DNA of 64,000 nt from Gracilaria gracilis (taxonomy: Eukaryota; Rhodophyta; Florideophyceae; Gracilariales; Gracilariaceae). The notes beneath the pieces are model-generated. The model was not told the DNA's origin, made no database searches, and worked only from the letters and a program-made list of their open reading frames with translations. The DNA is taken from assembly GCA_030374805.1 (NCBI GenBank), contig JARGSG010000224.1, positions 1 through 64,000 on the forward strand, read 5' to 3'. Numbering within the stretch: position 1 is the first letter of the stretch; each line of letters begins with the position of its first letter. The translations under genes were made by a program, and so were the position numbers. Of the stretch, positions 29,738 through 40,385 are shown piece by piece.

Positions 29738-31837
29738 ATGCTGCCCAAGCTTCATCACCTGGATGTCATATACGGCCCGCAGGCTGCGCAGCGCGTTTCC
29801 GATTCCTCAGTGCTTGTAGTCGGCGCAGGTGGCGTCGGCTGTGAACTGCTCAAGAACCTCGCAGTAGCCGGCTTTCCGAAAATCACTGTCATCGACCTGG
29901 ATACCATCGATGTTTCTAATCTCAATCGTCAGTTTTTGTTCCGCCGCCACCATGTCGGGAAGTCAAAGGCCATAGAAGCAGCCAAAGCCGTATCTACCAT
30001 AGCCCCAGGTACCAAGATCACCCCGGTTATGGCAAACATCAAGCATAACGACTTTGGTGTAAGTTTCTTTCGCAGCTTCACACTGGTATGCAATGCACTG
30101 GACAACCTTGAGGCCCGACGACACGTCAATCGCATGTGCCTAGCGGCTAAAGTACCATTAGTGGAAAGTGGCAGCACTGGGTACAATGGCCAAGCTTCCG
30201 TCATTTCAAACGGCGTCGAGTGCTACGACTGCGTGCGACGGACGCCGCAGAAGTCATACGCCGTTTGTACTATTCGCTCCACGCCTGATAAACCTGTTCA
30301 CTGCGTTGTTTGGGCAAAGTATCTTTTTGATCTCCTCTTCGGACCTGACGATGACGCCAATGTTCTAAAAGATCTTGACCTTACGGATACTGTTTCGTCA
30401 TCCACTTCAGACCAAAACGGTGATGCAGTTGGCGAAGCGAAATCGGCTGAGAATGGCCACACGGAGCGTCCAAACGAAGAGCAAGACGGTAACCACTTCT
30501 CCAATGGTACTTCTATATCACAGCAAGAACAGGAGACTTCAAAGAAGCGATTGCGATACGACAAAGACGACACCGCCGATAGTTTTGCCGATCGCGTTGC
30601 CAATCGTGTTTTCACTACTGATATAGAGCGTCAACGTGCCATGAAAGATTTATGGCGCCAACGTGCTCCACCGTTGGTTTGTGATGTACGCTCTGCAGCT
30701 GCGTCTAAACAGCTTCTTCTCGACAAGGTACAGTTGTTATCTCAAAATGTATGGGACGTTAATCTCAGCGCTGCTGTATTTATGGCTGTCTTAAAGAACA
30801 TCGTGAAACGTCGAGGCAAAGAAATTGGGTCTCTGACTTTTGACAAGGATGACAGAGATGCTATGCTGTTTGTTGCTGCCGCATCCAATCTGCGAGCGAA
30901 CGCTTACGGAGTGCCCCTTCAAAGTCCGTTTGCGGTTAAGGGTATTGCTGGTAATATCGTTCATGCAATAGCAACTACGAATGCGTTAGTTGGCGGACTT
31001 ATTGTTTTGGAGGCGCTAAAGATCACCACTTCTGGCGGAAACATCGATAACTGCTTGACCACTTTTGTCAGTCAAGCACCTCGAGGCTCGCGGGTCAAGG
31101 TCATTCTTTGTCCCGAGAAGCTACAGCAACCTGATCCTAATTGCTTTGTGTGCTCAAAGGGTCAACTACATCTGTCAGTTGATACCAAACAAATGACCCT
31201 CAAGCAGCTCATTCACTTTGTGCTGCAGAAGAAGTTGAGCATGGTGAAACCTGATGTTTATGTGGCTACTGGCGACTATCATGATACGCTGTACGAGAGT
31301 GGTCAGGGATTGGATGAAGATGAAATCGAGGTGTATCAGAGAAATGAAGCAAAGAAACTAAGCGAACTCAAAGTTGAAAACGGAAGTCAACTGTCGATCA
31401 GCGATTTTGCACAGACTCTTCAATGCACCATACACATATCTCATATTGAAGATATACTCGCAGATAAACCTCCAGAAGAACGCTTTGTGTTGGACGGAAA
31501 AGTTCCAACTGCCAACGACCAAGGCAACGAAGAGGGAGGCAATGCGATAGAAGCACCTGAAGACTTGGATGAACACGATGTGGTGGAAGTGCCAACTCAA
31601 GACATAGGTCAACGGCACATAGTGGTCAATGGCAAGGCTCATGCAGCTGAAAAGCCGGAGGCTATGGAAACTGACAAAGAGAACGCCGCAAGCACCGCAG
31701 AGGGTGCAGAAAGTGCGAAGCGTGCAAATGATATTGACAAAATGGACACAGGAAAGAGTGAAGACGTGGGTACGAAGAGACAACGAGAGGAGGTGAATGG
31801 GGCCGAGGAAGGTGTGACGAAGAGAGCACGCTCGTAA
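29738..31837 (+). CDS. UBA2: SUMO-activating enzyme E1 subunit UBA2 (SAE2)
   Basis: With AOS1/SAE1 this subunit adenylates SUMO and carries it as a thioester. The 699-aa protein has the ATP-binding motif LVVGAGGVGCELLKNL at about 27-42, DLDTIDVSNLNRQFLFR, and the catalytic Cys in YAVCTIRSTPDKPVHC (Cys177 by count). Zinc-ligand cysteines are in ECYDCVRRTP and PNCFVCSKG. A ubiquitin-like fold domain follows, and the C terminus is acidic with a basic nuclear signal (TKRQREEVNG, TKRARS). It is slightly longer than human UBA2 (640) because of an acidic insert after the catalytic Cys and a longer tail. Single exon. Confidence 0.96.
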   Translation: MLPKLHHLDVIYGPQAAQRVSDSSVLVVGAGGVGCELLKNLAVAGFPKITVIDLDTIDVSNLNRQFLFRRHHVGKSKAIEAAKAVSTIAPGTKITPVMANIKHNDFGVSFFRSFTLVCNALDNLEARRHVNRMCLAAKVPLVESGSTGYNGQASVISNGVECYDCVRRTPQKSYAVCTIRSTPDKPVHCVVWAKYLFDLLFGPDDDANVLKDLDLTDTVSSSTSDQNGDAVGEAKSAENGHTERPNEEQDGNHFSNGTSISQQEQETSKKRLRYDKDDTADSFADRVANRVFTTDIERQRAMKDLWRQRAPPLVCDVRSAAASKQLLLDKVQLLSQNVWDVNLSAAVFMAVLKNIVKRRGKEIGSLTFDKDDRDAMLFVAAASNLRANAYGVPLQSPFAVKGIAGNIVHAIATTNALVGGLIVLEALKITTSGGNIDNCLTTFVSQAPRGSRVKVILCPEKLQQPDPNCFVCSKGQLHLSVDTKQMTLKQLIHFVLQKKLSMVKPDVYVATGDYHDTLYESGQGLDEDEIEVYQRNEAKKLSELKVENGSQLSISDFAQTLQCTIHISHIEDILADKPPEERFVLDGKVPTANDQGNEEGGNAIEAPEDLDEHDVVEVPTQDIGQRHIVVNGKAHAAEKPEAMETDKENAASTAEGAESAKRANDIDKMDTGKSEDVGTKRQREEVNGAEEGVTKRARS

Positions 31838-32237
31838 AGCAGTGTGAGGACATGGTAATGTGTGGGGATGTGTACGGACAGGACTTTCTTGGACAGAACG
31901 GTGTTTGCAAACCTAAGTGACGAGGAATGAGAGCTAGCGAGGGTACTAATGAGTTACAGGTCCCCGTCGAATGATCTCTTTATAAACAGTCACACTCGAG
32001 AAGTGGTTGAAAGTTTGGTGCGTTGAGCACACAGCACGTAGATATCTGATGGGGAGAGAACCATTTGACGGGCGTGGACATCGTGTCCTGTGTATCCTGT
32101 GCGTGCGCTCTTCTTTTTGGCACAACTACAGATAATCATGTGGGGCGAAGTACAGAAACAGGTGCAAGAACGTTTGTAGATATACTTGGGCGGGTACGTT
32201 ACTGTTGATAACGACGTGGTGTACATGATGAGTGCGC
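31838..32237. other. 3' intergenic after UBA2
   Basis: No gene recognised. Confidence 0.4.
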
Positions 32238-32435
32238 TCAACAGACACAATAGCTTCTGAAGTGTTCGGCCAAAATAGCAGCCAGAAACAAGAAAACCCA
32301 TAGAGGTAGTTCGGTAGCGTCCCCAAAAGCTTCGATGGTTCGTTGAGCATCCTGCCCATCGGGTTCAGCGACCTTTCGAGGGGGCCTTCCCGGGCCGTCA
32401 CCGCCGTCTCCACCTGGGCGTTGTGGGAAGTCCAT
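32238..32435 (-). CDS. possible small tail-anchored protein (65 aa)
   Basis: ATG 32435 opens a frame with a Gly/Pro/Asp-rich first half (RPGGDGGDGPGRPPRK) and one hydrophobic helix near the end (LPLWVFLFLAAILAEHF). Composition and architecture are plausible for a small ER or organelle membrane protein, but the family is not recognised. A splice to further coding sequence cannot be excluded. Confidence 0.35.
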   Translation of the reverse strand: MDFPQRPGGDGGDGPGRPPRKVAEPDGQDAQRTIEAFGDATELPLWVFLFLAAILAEHFRSYCVC

Positions 32436-32875
32436 AGTCGGTTGCTGAATAGATGTAGATACTAAGGAGGAGCGCTTAGAAGGCTGTTTAGTATGTACGG
32501 TTTGTTGGACTGCGGCTTCTCAGCTGTGAGCCATTCCTTTTCCGCAGCAAGTTGGATGGAAGGAGAGCGGAGCGTTAGCATTGTGCATAACAATTTTATT
32601 CCGCTCTCACTCCTCGGCGAGAGGACACGGCAGAGCAGCATCGCAGCAGTCAAGATTCTCCATCATGATTGGCACATGCAATCGTTTTTCCCATAATTTC
32701 TCGAGTCCTCAATTCTACGTGCATGCGTGTACGGCGTGTACAGCAAGTGGTACAGGGGTACAGCGTTTGATTTCCTCCTGCCTGTGTTGAAGCGGCACTG
32801 CTGCATCGCCCGCCATCGCCCGGACCGACGCCTGATCTGGTTAGCAATCTCAACCACGTCGGACATGAGAAAGTC
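32436..32875. other. intergenic upstream of lysyl-tRNA synthetase
   Basis: No gene recognised. It probably holds the promoter of the synthetase gene. Confidence 0.4.
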
Positions 32876-34663
32876 ATGAGCCACATGCGTTGCGTCAGGG
32901 TAGCTGCTTTGCTTCAACCTGCATTCATGACACCTACTCGCCGTCCTGGAACTATGACATCCTCAAGCAAGCTAGCTTTCTTGACTGCAGCCTTCGGGCA
33001 GCTCCGTCCTACTCGCACCCGACAGCTGTGTTCATCGCCGCAGCCTTGCATGTCAATCGCCGCCGAGCGGAGCGATCCCAAACCGAAATCCAAAACTGCA
33101 AAGCCACAAAATGCTCCGAATAGAGCCAAGGGTAACTCAACTCCGAAGGCCGCCACGCCAGTCGACTTGAGAGCTGCCAGACTGGACAAAGTTTCCGCTA
33201 TGCGAGAGGCCGGCGTCAATCCATATGCGTACGCTTTTGACAATCGAGATGAGGCCGAAGAATTGCAAACACGCTATGAATATCTGCAACCTGGTGAAGA
33301 AAGTACGGATGGGTATGAAATTTCAATTGCAGGCAGAATAATTGTCAGAAGAGTGTTTGGAAAGCTTGCCTTTTTCACCTTGCAGGACCGTACCGGTACC
33401 ATACAGTTGTATCTTGACAAGAAACATCTTGATTCTCAGATGTCATCTGGTGCTTTTGCCAACATGAAGGCATGGACAGATGGGAGCGATGTAATTGGAG
33501 TGCGTGGCGTAGCGAAACGAACAGAAAAGGGTGAACTCAGTGTCAAAGTCTCTTTCTGGCAAATGCTCACGAAGAGTCTGCTTCCCTTGCCTGACAAGTT
33601 CCACGGTCTTACCGATGTAGAAAAGCGATATCGTTTGCGTCATGTGGACATGATAGTTAATCCACGAGTACGACGAACTTTTCGACTGCGTGCACGTATT
33701 ACTTCAGAAATTCGCAGATATCTTGATGCCCTAGGATTTTTGGAAATGGAAACTCCAGCGTTACACAAGGAACCGGGAGGTGCCGAAGCACGTCCATTCA
33801 CCACATTTCACAACGCTCTGGAACAGGAACTGACGCTCAGAATTGCCACTGAGCTCCACCTGAAGCGATTGGTTGTCGGTGGTTTTGATAAGGTTTACGA
33901 ACTCGGCCGATTGTACAGAAATGAAGGAGTGAGTTCGAGACATAACCCTGAATTCACCAGTATTGAAATTTACGAGGGCTATACCGACTACTTCCGTTGT
34001 ATGCAGCTTACGGAGGGCTTAATTTCTCACACAGCTCAGCAGGTTCTTGGAACAACAAAGATTTCGTATCAAGGGGACGAGATTGATCTCACAACTCCGT
34101 GGCGCAGGATTAGTATGCACGATCTTGTTCTAGAAACGACGGGTGTTGACTTTTCGACGATATCGGATGTTGAGGAGGCGAAACAGAAGGCACTGGACGC
34201 AGGTGTTCCGTCTAGGGCTATAGAAAACGTCAAGTCAGTTGGGGAGGCACTTAATCAATGTTTCGAAGAACTATGTGAACACAAGCTGATTCAACCAACT
34301 TTTGTGACAGATTACCCCGTTGAAATCAGCCCGCTTGCGAAACCTCATCGATCAAAACCAGGGCTTGTTGAGCGTTTCGAAATGTTTTGTATCGGACAAG
34401 AGATGGCAAATAGCTACTCGGAACTGACGGACCCAGTGGAGCAACGGAAACGACTTGAAGCACAAGCTGAAAAGAAGAAGGCCGGGGATGAGGAGGCGTG
34501 TGGAGTGGACGAAGAATTTTTGAATGCTCTTGAACAAGGAATGCCTCCTACTGGTGGAACGGGGATAGGAGTTGACAGGCTCGTGATGCTTTTAACTGAC
34601 TCTGCCAGTATACGAGATGTTATTGCCTTTCCTGCGCTTTCGTCCGTCTCGAAGATGGATTAA
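32876..34663 (+). CDS. lysyl-tRNA synthetase, class II, organelle-targeted form
   Basis: The enzyme charges tRNA-Lys. The 595-aa product from ATG 32876 carries about 60 residues of basic, Ser/Thr-rich leader. An OB-fold anticodon-binding domain follows ([20 protein letters not shown]). The class II core shows motif 1 near [16 protein letters not shown], motif 2 [20 protein letters not shown] and motif 3 [16 protein letters not shown]. In-frame ATGs at codons 27 and 59 ([17 protein letters not shown]) could give a shorter cytosolic form, so one gene might serve two compartments; this is inference. Length after the leader is normal. Confidence 0.95.
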   Translation: MSHMRCVRVAALLQPAFMTPTRRPGTMTSSSKLAFLTAAFGQLRPTRTRQLCSSPQPCMSIAAERSDPKPKSKTAKPQNAPNRAKGNSTPKAATPVDLRAARLDKVSAMREAGVNPYAYAFDNRDEAEELQTRYEYLQPGEESTDGYEISIAGRIIVRRVFGKLAFFTLQDRTGTIQLYLDKKHLDSQMSSGAFANMKAWTDGSDVIGVRGVAKRTEKGELSVKVSFWQMLTKSLLPLPDKFHGLTDVEKRYRLRHVDMIVNPRVRRTFRLRARITSEIRRYLDALGFLEMETPALHKEPGGAEARPFTTFHNALEQELTLRIATELHLKRLVVGGFDKVYELGRLYRNEGVSSRHNPEFTSIEIYEGYTDYFRCMQLTEGLISHTAQQVLGTTKISYQGDEIDLTTPWRRISMHDLVLETTGVDFSTISDVEEAKQKALDAGVPSRAIENVKSVGEALNQCFEELCEHKLIQPTFVTDYPVEISPLAKPHRSKPGLVERFEMFCIGQEMANSYSELTDPVEQRKRLEAQAEKKKAGDEEACGVDEEFLNALEQGMPPTGGTGIGVDRLVMLLTDSASIRDVIAFPALSSVSKMD

Positions 34664-35592
34664 CTTTTTGCACAAAGTCATGCTCTAGTTTTTGTTCCAG
34701 CTTGTTTTTGTTTGTTCCAGTATTCTTGTAAAGGGCTTCTGCCTACCAGTGATTGCTAGTTTTTGCTTCGAGTACTATATATCAACATGTAACACTTGCC
34801 GATTCAATCCAATACATACAGGGTCTGGTTTGTCCAATATATGTGCGCTACTAGAAATGTGTTGCTTATGAGGGATTAGATCACGATCCAACCAGTTACG
34901 TTCCTTGACAGAGTTCTTAACATATACCCAGTAAGAAGTAGAACTTGGACACCCACGGCGTCTGAAGGGTTTGTTCGGTATCGGGAAATAAGGTATTAGC
35001 GAGCTCTGCGCGGAAAGGTGCAGCCCCGAAGGCATTACGATACCTTGTACTGAACACAAATGAAAACAAGGAACTCAATGTGTTTCAGTGGATGAAGAAT
35101 TCTCAGCACGGGAGTATCCGTAAGGGCTAGCCCTCTTAGCCCTATTTTAACCTTCCCTCGCATGGCAATCGTTTTCTCAAGAGTCTTGAGTCACGACGTG
35201 AGTGCTTGTGAGGCTTCATGTCTTTTACTCATGGGCTATGAACTTAACACCAAACAGTACTGGGCTTTCTGGCGAGAGAACGTTTCTTCGAACAGAAACG
35301 CTCCGCATTAAGCTGCATTTAGGCTTCAATGCTCACAAAGAGAGCTCGCTCGGTGATCTTCGGTGTTCTATCTCCGAGATTTCGTAAAATTTCCCCCGTA
35401 CACGTCACTATTCAACCTCGGCAGGAGCTCCTTTCCAAAACTAAATTCGTCGTGAGACGCTTCTACGAACCGCTGTCACAGATTCTGTTATCTAGATCTA
35501 TGAAATAGGCGAAGAGGGTTAACGGTGAAGCGTTTTTTCGATAAGCTGACCTGTGAATATCTTACGAAGCTTCGCATTTCATTCTAAAATCT
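34664..35592. other. intergenic with palindromic recurrent motif
   Basis: No gene recognised. It holds the 12-bp palindrome AGGGCTAGCCCT (35123-35134) overlapping one near-copy of the recurrent motif, and another near-copy at 35512-35523. Confidence 0.5.
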
Positions 35593-37116
35593 ATGTCGCG
35601 ATTGATGTTACCAGGACTCCGAGTTGCAAGGACGCGGCAAGTTGCCTTTCAGACATGTCTGGCTTCATGCATCAATTCAAGAACTCGATTCTCATCCGTG
35701 TCACAAATTTGTTATCGTACCAAGAATATGGATCGAGGTCATTTTCTTTTCAGACCGCTATGCAACATGCAAAAAGCACCGTCCATGGCAGCAACTTCCT
35801 CATCTTCAACCGAAGAAGTCTCGCTAAAGTCCCAGATTTCTGAACTTGTCCAACGAAAAGCCGCACGCAAGCTTCATAATCTAATTGTCGATGCAGAAAA
35901 CGAAGGGGATTCTAGTAATCGTCCAGATTCTGCGGCGTATAGTGCTGCCATTCGCTCCCAAATTCAGCTAAAGCGTCCTGATTTAGCTCTTGATCTCTAT
36001 CGGATTCGACGGAAAGCGCAAGAATCTCGCCCGCATGTTCTTTTGAGCGATATACCCCTGACAGCTACACTGCTTCGCATGATCCTTCGGGATGACATAA
36101 AAAGAAAAAAAAGAACATCTACCTTTGAAGATCTCTTTGAAGATCTCAAAGAGGATTGTGAAAGTATCACGAAAGAACCAGAGAACTACCACCAACGCTT
36201 GAAAAAGATAATGACGGTTCTTCTGTCCACGGTTCAAACATTTTTGGATAAAGGACAGACGCAACTGGCAGCAGAGCTTGTAGACGTGGCACGGGTTATA
36301 GCAACATGTGGAGAGTTTGCTGCGGCCGATGCGGATGCTTTCAATACCACCATTCGACTGTTAGGGAAGAGCAAACTTTTGGACAACGTCTTCGACATAC
36401 TAGACATGATGCGAATGACTGGGGTGAAGCCGGATAATGAGACTTTTGAGTTCCTTGCGAATGCTGCTGTTCGTCAAGTTCGGTTTGTCTTGGGGGCAGT
36501 GTCCATGGAAACCCTTCCTGAGCCACTGGGAGCAGAAATAGCTTTTGTTGGAAGATCAAACGTAGGAAAAAGCTCGCTGGTGAACATGATCTGTAATCGA
36601 AAAGCCTTAGCGTACGTGAGTGGACGTCCAGGAAAGACTCAGCAATTTAACTACTTTCTGGTCAACGAGAGAACTCCTGAGTCTCAGTTCTACATTGTAG
36701 ATCTTCCGGGAGTAGGGTACGCCAAGGTCCCAATACCCATCAAAGAGGAATGGCTGCGGTTTATGAGAAGGTATCTTAGGAGTCGTACCAGTCTAAGATT
36801 AGTATTTCATCTAGTTGACGGAAGGCATGGTGCCCTGAAAGATGACGAAGAACTAATGTCAGAAATCAGAGTTCATGGAAAACAGCTCGAATACGTGGTT
36901 GTCTTGACAAAAATGGACAAGATGGACAAGCAAAAGGCAAAACGTCAGGTAATCGATTCTGTCCGACAGGCCCTCATTCGGAATGGATGTGCTGAAGACA
37001 CTCCTGTCGTTTTAACATCGTCTTCAACTCGTCTCGGTCGAGATGAGATGTGGTGGTATATGCAAAGCGCTTTGAAAGCGCTACGACATGGACAGCACGA
37101 GAATCAGCGATATTGA
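35593..37116 (+). CDS. PPR-containing EngB/YihA-type GTPase (fusion)
   Basis: EngB GTPases assist large-subunit ribosome assembly in bacteria and organelles. The last 190 residues of this 507-aa protein are a complete EngB: G1 GRSNVGKSS (about 318), G3 DLPGVGYAKVP (about 370), G4 TKMD (about 439), and TSSSTRLGRDEMW at the end. Upstream are about 60 residues of targeting-like leader, then about 240 helical residues. These end in a clear pentatricopeptide-like unit (AFNTTIRLLGKSKLLDNVFD then MMRMTGVKPDNETFEFL). Plant plastid or mitochondrial EngB proteins normally have only a leader. The PPR part suggests RNA-guided action on an organelle ribosome. The gene is convergent with RPL11, with 109 bp between stops. 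Confidence 0.88.
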   Translation: MSRLMLPGLRVARTRQVAFQTCLASCINSRTRFSSVSQICYRTKNMDRGHFLFRPLCNMQKAPSMAATSSSSTEEVSLKSQISELVQRKAARKLHNLIVDAENEGDSSNRPDSAAYSAAIRSQIQLKRPDLALDLYRIRRKAQESRPHVLLSDIPLTATLLRMILRDDIKRKKRTSTFEDLFEDLKEDCESITKEPENYHQRLKKIMTVLLSTVQTFLDKGQTQLAAELVDVARVIATCGEFAAADADAFNTTIRLLGKSKLLDNVFDILDMMRMTGVKPDNETFEFLANAAVRQVRFVLGAVSMETLPEPLGAEIAFVGRSNVGKSSLVNMICNRKALAYVSGRPGKTQQFNYFLVNERTPESQFYIVDLPGVGYAKVPIPIKEEWLRFMRRYLRSRTSLRLVFHLVDGRHGALKDDEELMSEIRVHGKQLEYVVVLTKMDKMDKQKAKRQVIDSVRQALIRNGCAEDTPVVLTSSSTRLGRDEMWWYMQSALKALRHGQHENQRY

Positions 37117-37225
37117 TATCAGATACTCTGTAAAAACTCGCTGAAGACAGCGTTCAACTTGGGTACAACTACGATCACTGAAACACTAATCTGAGAGATA
37201 AAGCAAAAACATATAGCCAACTGCT

Positions 37226-37774
37226 TTACAAAACGATCCCTTCGTGTTTCGTCTGGAACCACTTGATTGCGTCGTCCTTAGTGACGGTCTGGAGCTTTCC
37301 AATCCTTTTCGGAGCTCGGCGACGCTTTGAAACACGATCGCCGGCACGCTTTAGGACCACATAAACATCCATACCGTAGATACCAGTAGTCGGATCGTAC
37401 TTCAGACCGAGATCAATGTGTTCGTTGATGCCAAATCCAAAACCACCAGCCGCACGAGCAGTAGCACCACCATCGCTGAAGTTAGCTTCACGGAGCTCGT
37501 ATTCCTTGACCTTGAGCGCGCGTTCCAAGATCTCTTCAGCCTTCGGTCCACGAATAGTGACATGGGTAGAGATCTTCTCATTACGACGGATTCCGAAAGT
37601 ACGAATCGTCAGCCTTGACTTGGAGTACACCGGCTGTTGGCCGGTGAGCTGCTCGAGCACTCTCCCGGCCCTGGTCAGCCTATCACCAGATTCCCCAACA
37701 CAAATGTTGAGCACAAGCTTGTGGACTTTGAGCTCCCGCATCGGATTCGCAGCATTTCTCTGACCCGCAACCAT
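37226..37774 (-). CDS. RPL11: 60S ribosomal protein L11 (uL5)
   Basis: This is a cytosolic large-subunit protein contacting 5S rRNA. The 182-aa product is uninterrupted. It contains [56 protein letters not shown] and [17 protein letters not shown], the standard uL5 order. Length is within the usual 170-180 range plus a short N terminus. Start ATG 37774; a tiny upstream coding exon is possible but not needed. Confidence 0.97.
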   Translation of the reverse strand: MVAGQRNAANPMRELKVHKLVLNICVGESGDRLTRAGRVLEQLTGQQPVYSKSRLTIRTFGIRRNEKISTHVTIRGPKAEEILERALKVKEYELREANFSDGGATARAAGGFGFGINEHIDLGLKYDPTTGIYGMDVYVVLKRAGDRVSKRRRAPKRIGKLQTVTKDDAIKWFQTKHEGIVL

Positions 37775-38356
37775 CGTGATTCACTTTCAAGCTCTGACAA
37801 ACAACTGTGGAGGCGATGCGTATCGCGAAGAACGGTAGCGATGTTGTTCAATGTGGCTGTGTGAACATGAACAATAGGTTTACACACCACAGCGCGACAC
37901 CGTCGTCGTCCAGCAAAAACAGGATCAAGCGTACTCAATTGTATTTCAAATCGGTTTCGCGTATTGTATTGTATTTTGGAAAAGTTTCAATGTTCTACAA
38001 AAACCGTCAAACAGGGTTGGACTCCTTTGGATTCCAAAGTATGGAAGCTGTCTCAGCTTTCCAACAACACTCTGACACACACGAGCACGATAGAAATGGC
38101 CATTGAAAAGTCTCGCACTTTTTCTCGGAGACCTACCTTCGTATTTCAGCGTAGACGCTTGTGTGTACCTTTGCAGTTTTCTAGTCTTTCATGTTATAGC
38201 TCGGACCGAAACTATCTTAGTGAAGAGTCGCTTAGGCGACCCAAACGTCGTGTTCTTTGAGTGCAGGAGTTCGTTCCCTCGTTGCTGAAACAGGTCAGAG
38301 AGCGTTCACCGGAAGTGAACGTGTGCCTGCGGGCGGTTCTTCATCATCCCTGCGTC
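37775..38356. other. divergent promoter region between RPL11 and TFIIF-alpha
   Basis: No gene recognised; the upstream frame at 37964-38260 starts at a non-ATG codon in this composition and is not convincing. Confidence 0.4.
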
Positions 38357-40036
38357 ATGGCTGATGAATCTTATGACGTAGACCAGGTTGAGACGGCGGA
38401 GCATGAAGTGGAATTCAACGGGGGAGGATATGTCGACGATGACATTGACCTTGACGACGACGATGATGATGATGAGCCCCTCCTTAAGAGCGGGAGGTCC
38501 TCTGCTCCCCCTACGCCAAGGCTTGTCAAGAAGAGAATAAGAACCCCTACGGCCGCAGAAGTCCCACAGGCGAAACGTTTGAAGGGACCCGAGACGCAAC
38601 ACAACGATTACTTTCTGAAGGCGGCAGGCAACATAGCAGACCGAGAGTTTGTTATTGCAAAGTTCATGGACCGTGCCCCCGACCTTTCCGATTCCCCGAA
38701 TATGCGAATCTTCAGAGATGGCGAGGAGACTATCAAGACTAGAAAAACAGGTCTGGATGCAGACAAGAAGCAAAAGGATGGTTATAAAACTTTTTCTGGA
38801 AGCCGGAAGCTAGAAAGATATCGCAACCTTGGAATCATTAACGTTCCTGATCGTGCCAAAAAGGGATGGACTATGGAGGTTGCTCCGGAGGACGTAGCAG
38901 CCCAGCTTTTGGAGAAGAAACGATCTAAGATGCTTAAGAAGGCCTCAAAAGTTCCACAAGGAAAGTCAAATGAAGAACCTGAATCTCCGGAACCCGTTGA
39001 TGAACAGGAACTACTCGCCAAAGTCGATACGTTCAACGGGGTTTTTGAGGGAAGAAATACCAGAACAAGTTATGCGTTCTTGGTGATGCAGAAAGGAAGT
39101 AGATCGGTGGAGGTGCATCCCGTTGATGACACCGCTTGGTTCACGTTCCGTGCGAAGAGAAACCTACCACCAAATCTTCGCGATAATGTTACTGAAATCA
39201 AGTCGAAGAACAGCAACAAGCTGGAGGCCAGGCTTCAGAAATATCAGGATAGATATGAAGTAAACCGGGCTTGGCGCGATCACGACATGGGTGACGACTC
39301 TCGTCTTCAAAAGAATAGCGAAGGAATATCAAGCTTTGGTCTACGGAGAACGAGCAAACCTACACCTACTGCTGGGGAGGGAGAGCATGAGGACTTGGAC
39401 TATGACCATGTGTTTGACGATGATGATGTTGCGCAAGTAGACCTGGAGTTTGTAAAGAAGCCCGAACGCTTCGTACAAGACGATGCCAAGAGAAGACATG
39501 ATCTGAGAAAGATGTTGAAGGACGATCCGATGATATCTCCACCCAAATCTCCTGGTTCAGATGATGAAAATGCGACCAAGAGCCCAAGTACAAGGAGCCC
39601 GTCTCCGACCTCATCTCGTCCCCCGTCTGGACCTAAGGTATCTCCGCAGAGCAGAAGCACAAACCCATCAAAAACCCCTTCGAACGATCCATTATCTCGG
39701 CCAACGTCAACGAGTCGAGTTAGTCCATCGCCAAACAGAAGTTCGCGCGGTAGTACCCCAAAGAGGAAGGATGTTTCTCATCTGTTGCCTCCGCCAGGTG
39801 TGTTGCCCACGTTGGAACATGTTAGGAATGTTCTTCTAGCTCTTATGGAGGGCAAACGGCGAGTAACTCTGAAAAAGGTGTTAAGCTATTTCGAGATTGA
39901 CGCTGAAAACAAAAAGGCGAACCTGAAAGCTCTCTTGAAGCAATTAGCGAACTTTACGAAAGACCCAAACAATGAAAGAAAGGTTTATCTGGCTCTGAAG
40001 GCAAGAGAAGCAACGCCCTCGAGTGCTGCTGGCTGA
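38357..40036 (+). CDS. transcription initiation factor IIF subunit alpha (RAP74)
   Basis: This is the large TFIIF subunit that binds RNA polymerase II and TFIIF-beta. ATG 38357 (MADESYD) gives 559 aa; the GTG 32 codons upstream is not a likely start. After an acidic N terminus (DDDIDLDDDDDDDE) the beta-barrel dimer domain is visible at about 80-295, including TRTSYAFLVMQKGS and DDTAWFTFRAKRNLP. A long charged, Ser/Pro-rich linker follows. The last 75 residues form the winged helix that contacts FCP1 and TFIIB (LEHVRNVLLALMEGKRRVTL). Sequence divergence from plant and animal RAP74 is high, but the layout is complete. Confidence 0.83.
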   Translation: MADESYDVDQVETAEHEVEFNGGGYVDDDIDLDDDDDDDEPLLKSGRSSAPPTPRLVKKRIRTPTAAEVPQAKRLKGPETQHNDYFLKAAGNIADREFVIAKFMDRAPDLSDSPNMRIFRDGEETIKTRKTGLDADKKQKDGYKTFSGSRKLERYRNLGIINVPDRAKKGWTMEVAPEDVAAQLLEKKRSKMLKKASKVPQGKSNEEPESPEPVDEQELLAKVDTFNGVFEGRNTRTSYAFLVMQKGSRSVEVHPVDDTAWFTFRAKRNLPPNLRDNVTEIKSKNSNKLEARLQKYQDRYEVNRAWRDHDMGDDSRLQKNSEGISSFGLRRTSKPTPTAGEGEHEDLDYDHVFDDDDVAQVDLEFVKKPERFVQDDAKRRHDLRKMLKDDPMISPPKSPGSDDENATKSPSTRSPSPTSSRPPSGPKVSPQSRSTNPSKTPSNDPLSRPTSTSRVSPSPNRSSRGSTPKRKDVSHLLPPPGVLPTLEHVRNVLLALMEGKRRVTLKKVLSYFEIDAENKKANLKALLKQLANFTKDPNNERKVYLALKAREATPSSAAG

Positions 40037-40385
40037 AATTTCCGCGATACATCGAGAAGGTAATGTCACCTCCACCTACTATCTGTTAACTAAAACGGAC
40101 TTTTAAATCGTTTTGTTTCTCTAGGGCAAGAAGATCGCGAAAGCGGGTAGGCTCTGCCTCTTGCAGTTAGCTTTGGCATTTGCCTATGTATGTTTGCAGT
40201 TACTTTATTACTTAGACACTTGAAAAAGTTAAGCTGAATCCCACTCTGGACTTGCCTCGAGAAACCCACATGTTGGCAGGTAGGAACTTGCACAACGGTA
40301 ACCAGTTGTGAGACAAACCTGTCTACCTTTCTGCTTCCTTTCGAAATGGAGCACTACATCGATAGAGATCTCACGGGCCGTAGGA
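40037..40385. other. 3' intergenic between convergent TFIIF-alpha and MORC-like genes
   Basis: No gene recognised. Confidence 0.4.

Noticed and set aside
31358..31910. Minus-strand frames rich in Phe/Cys/Ser
   Set aside because: They are antisense of the UBA2 C terminus.
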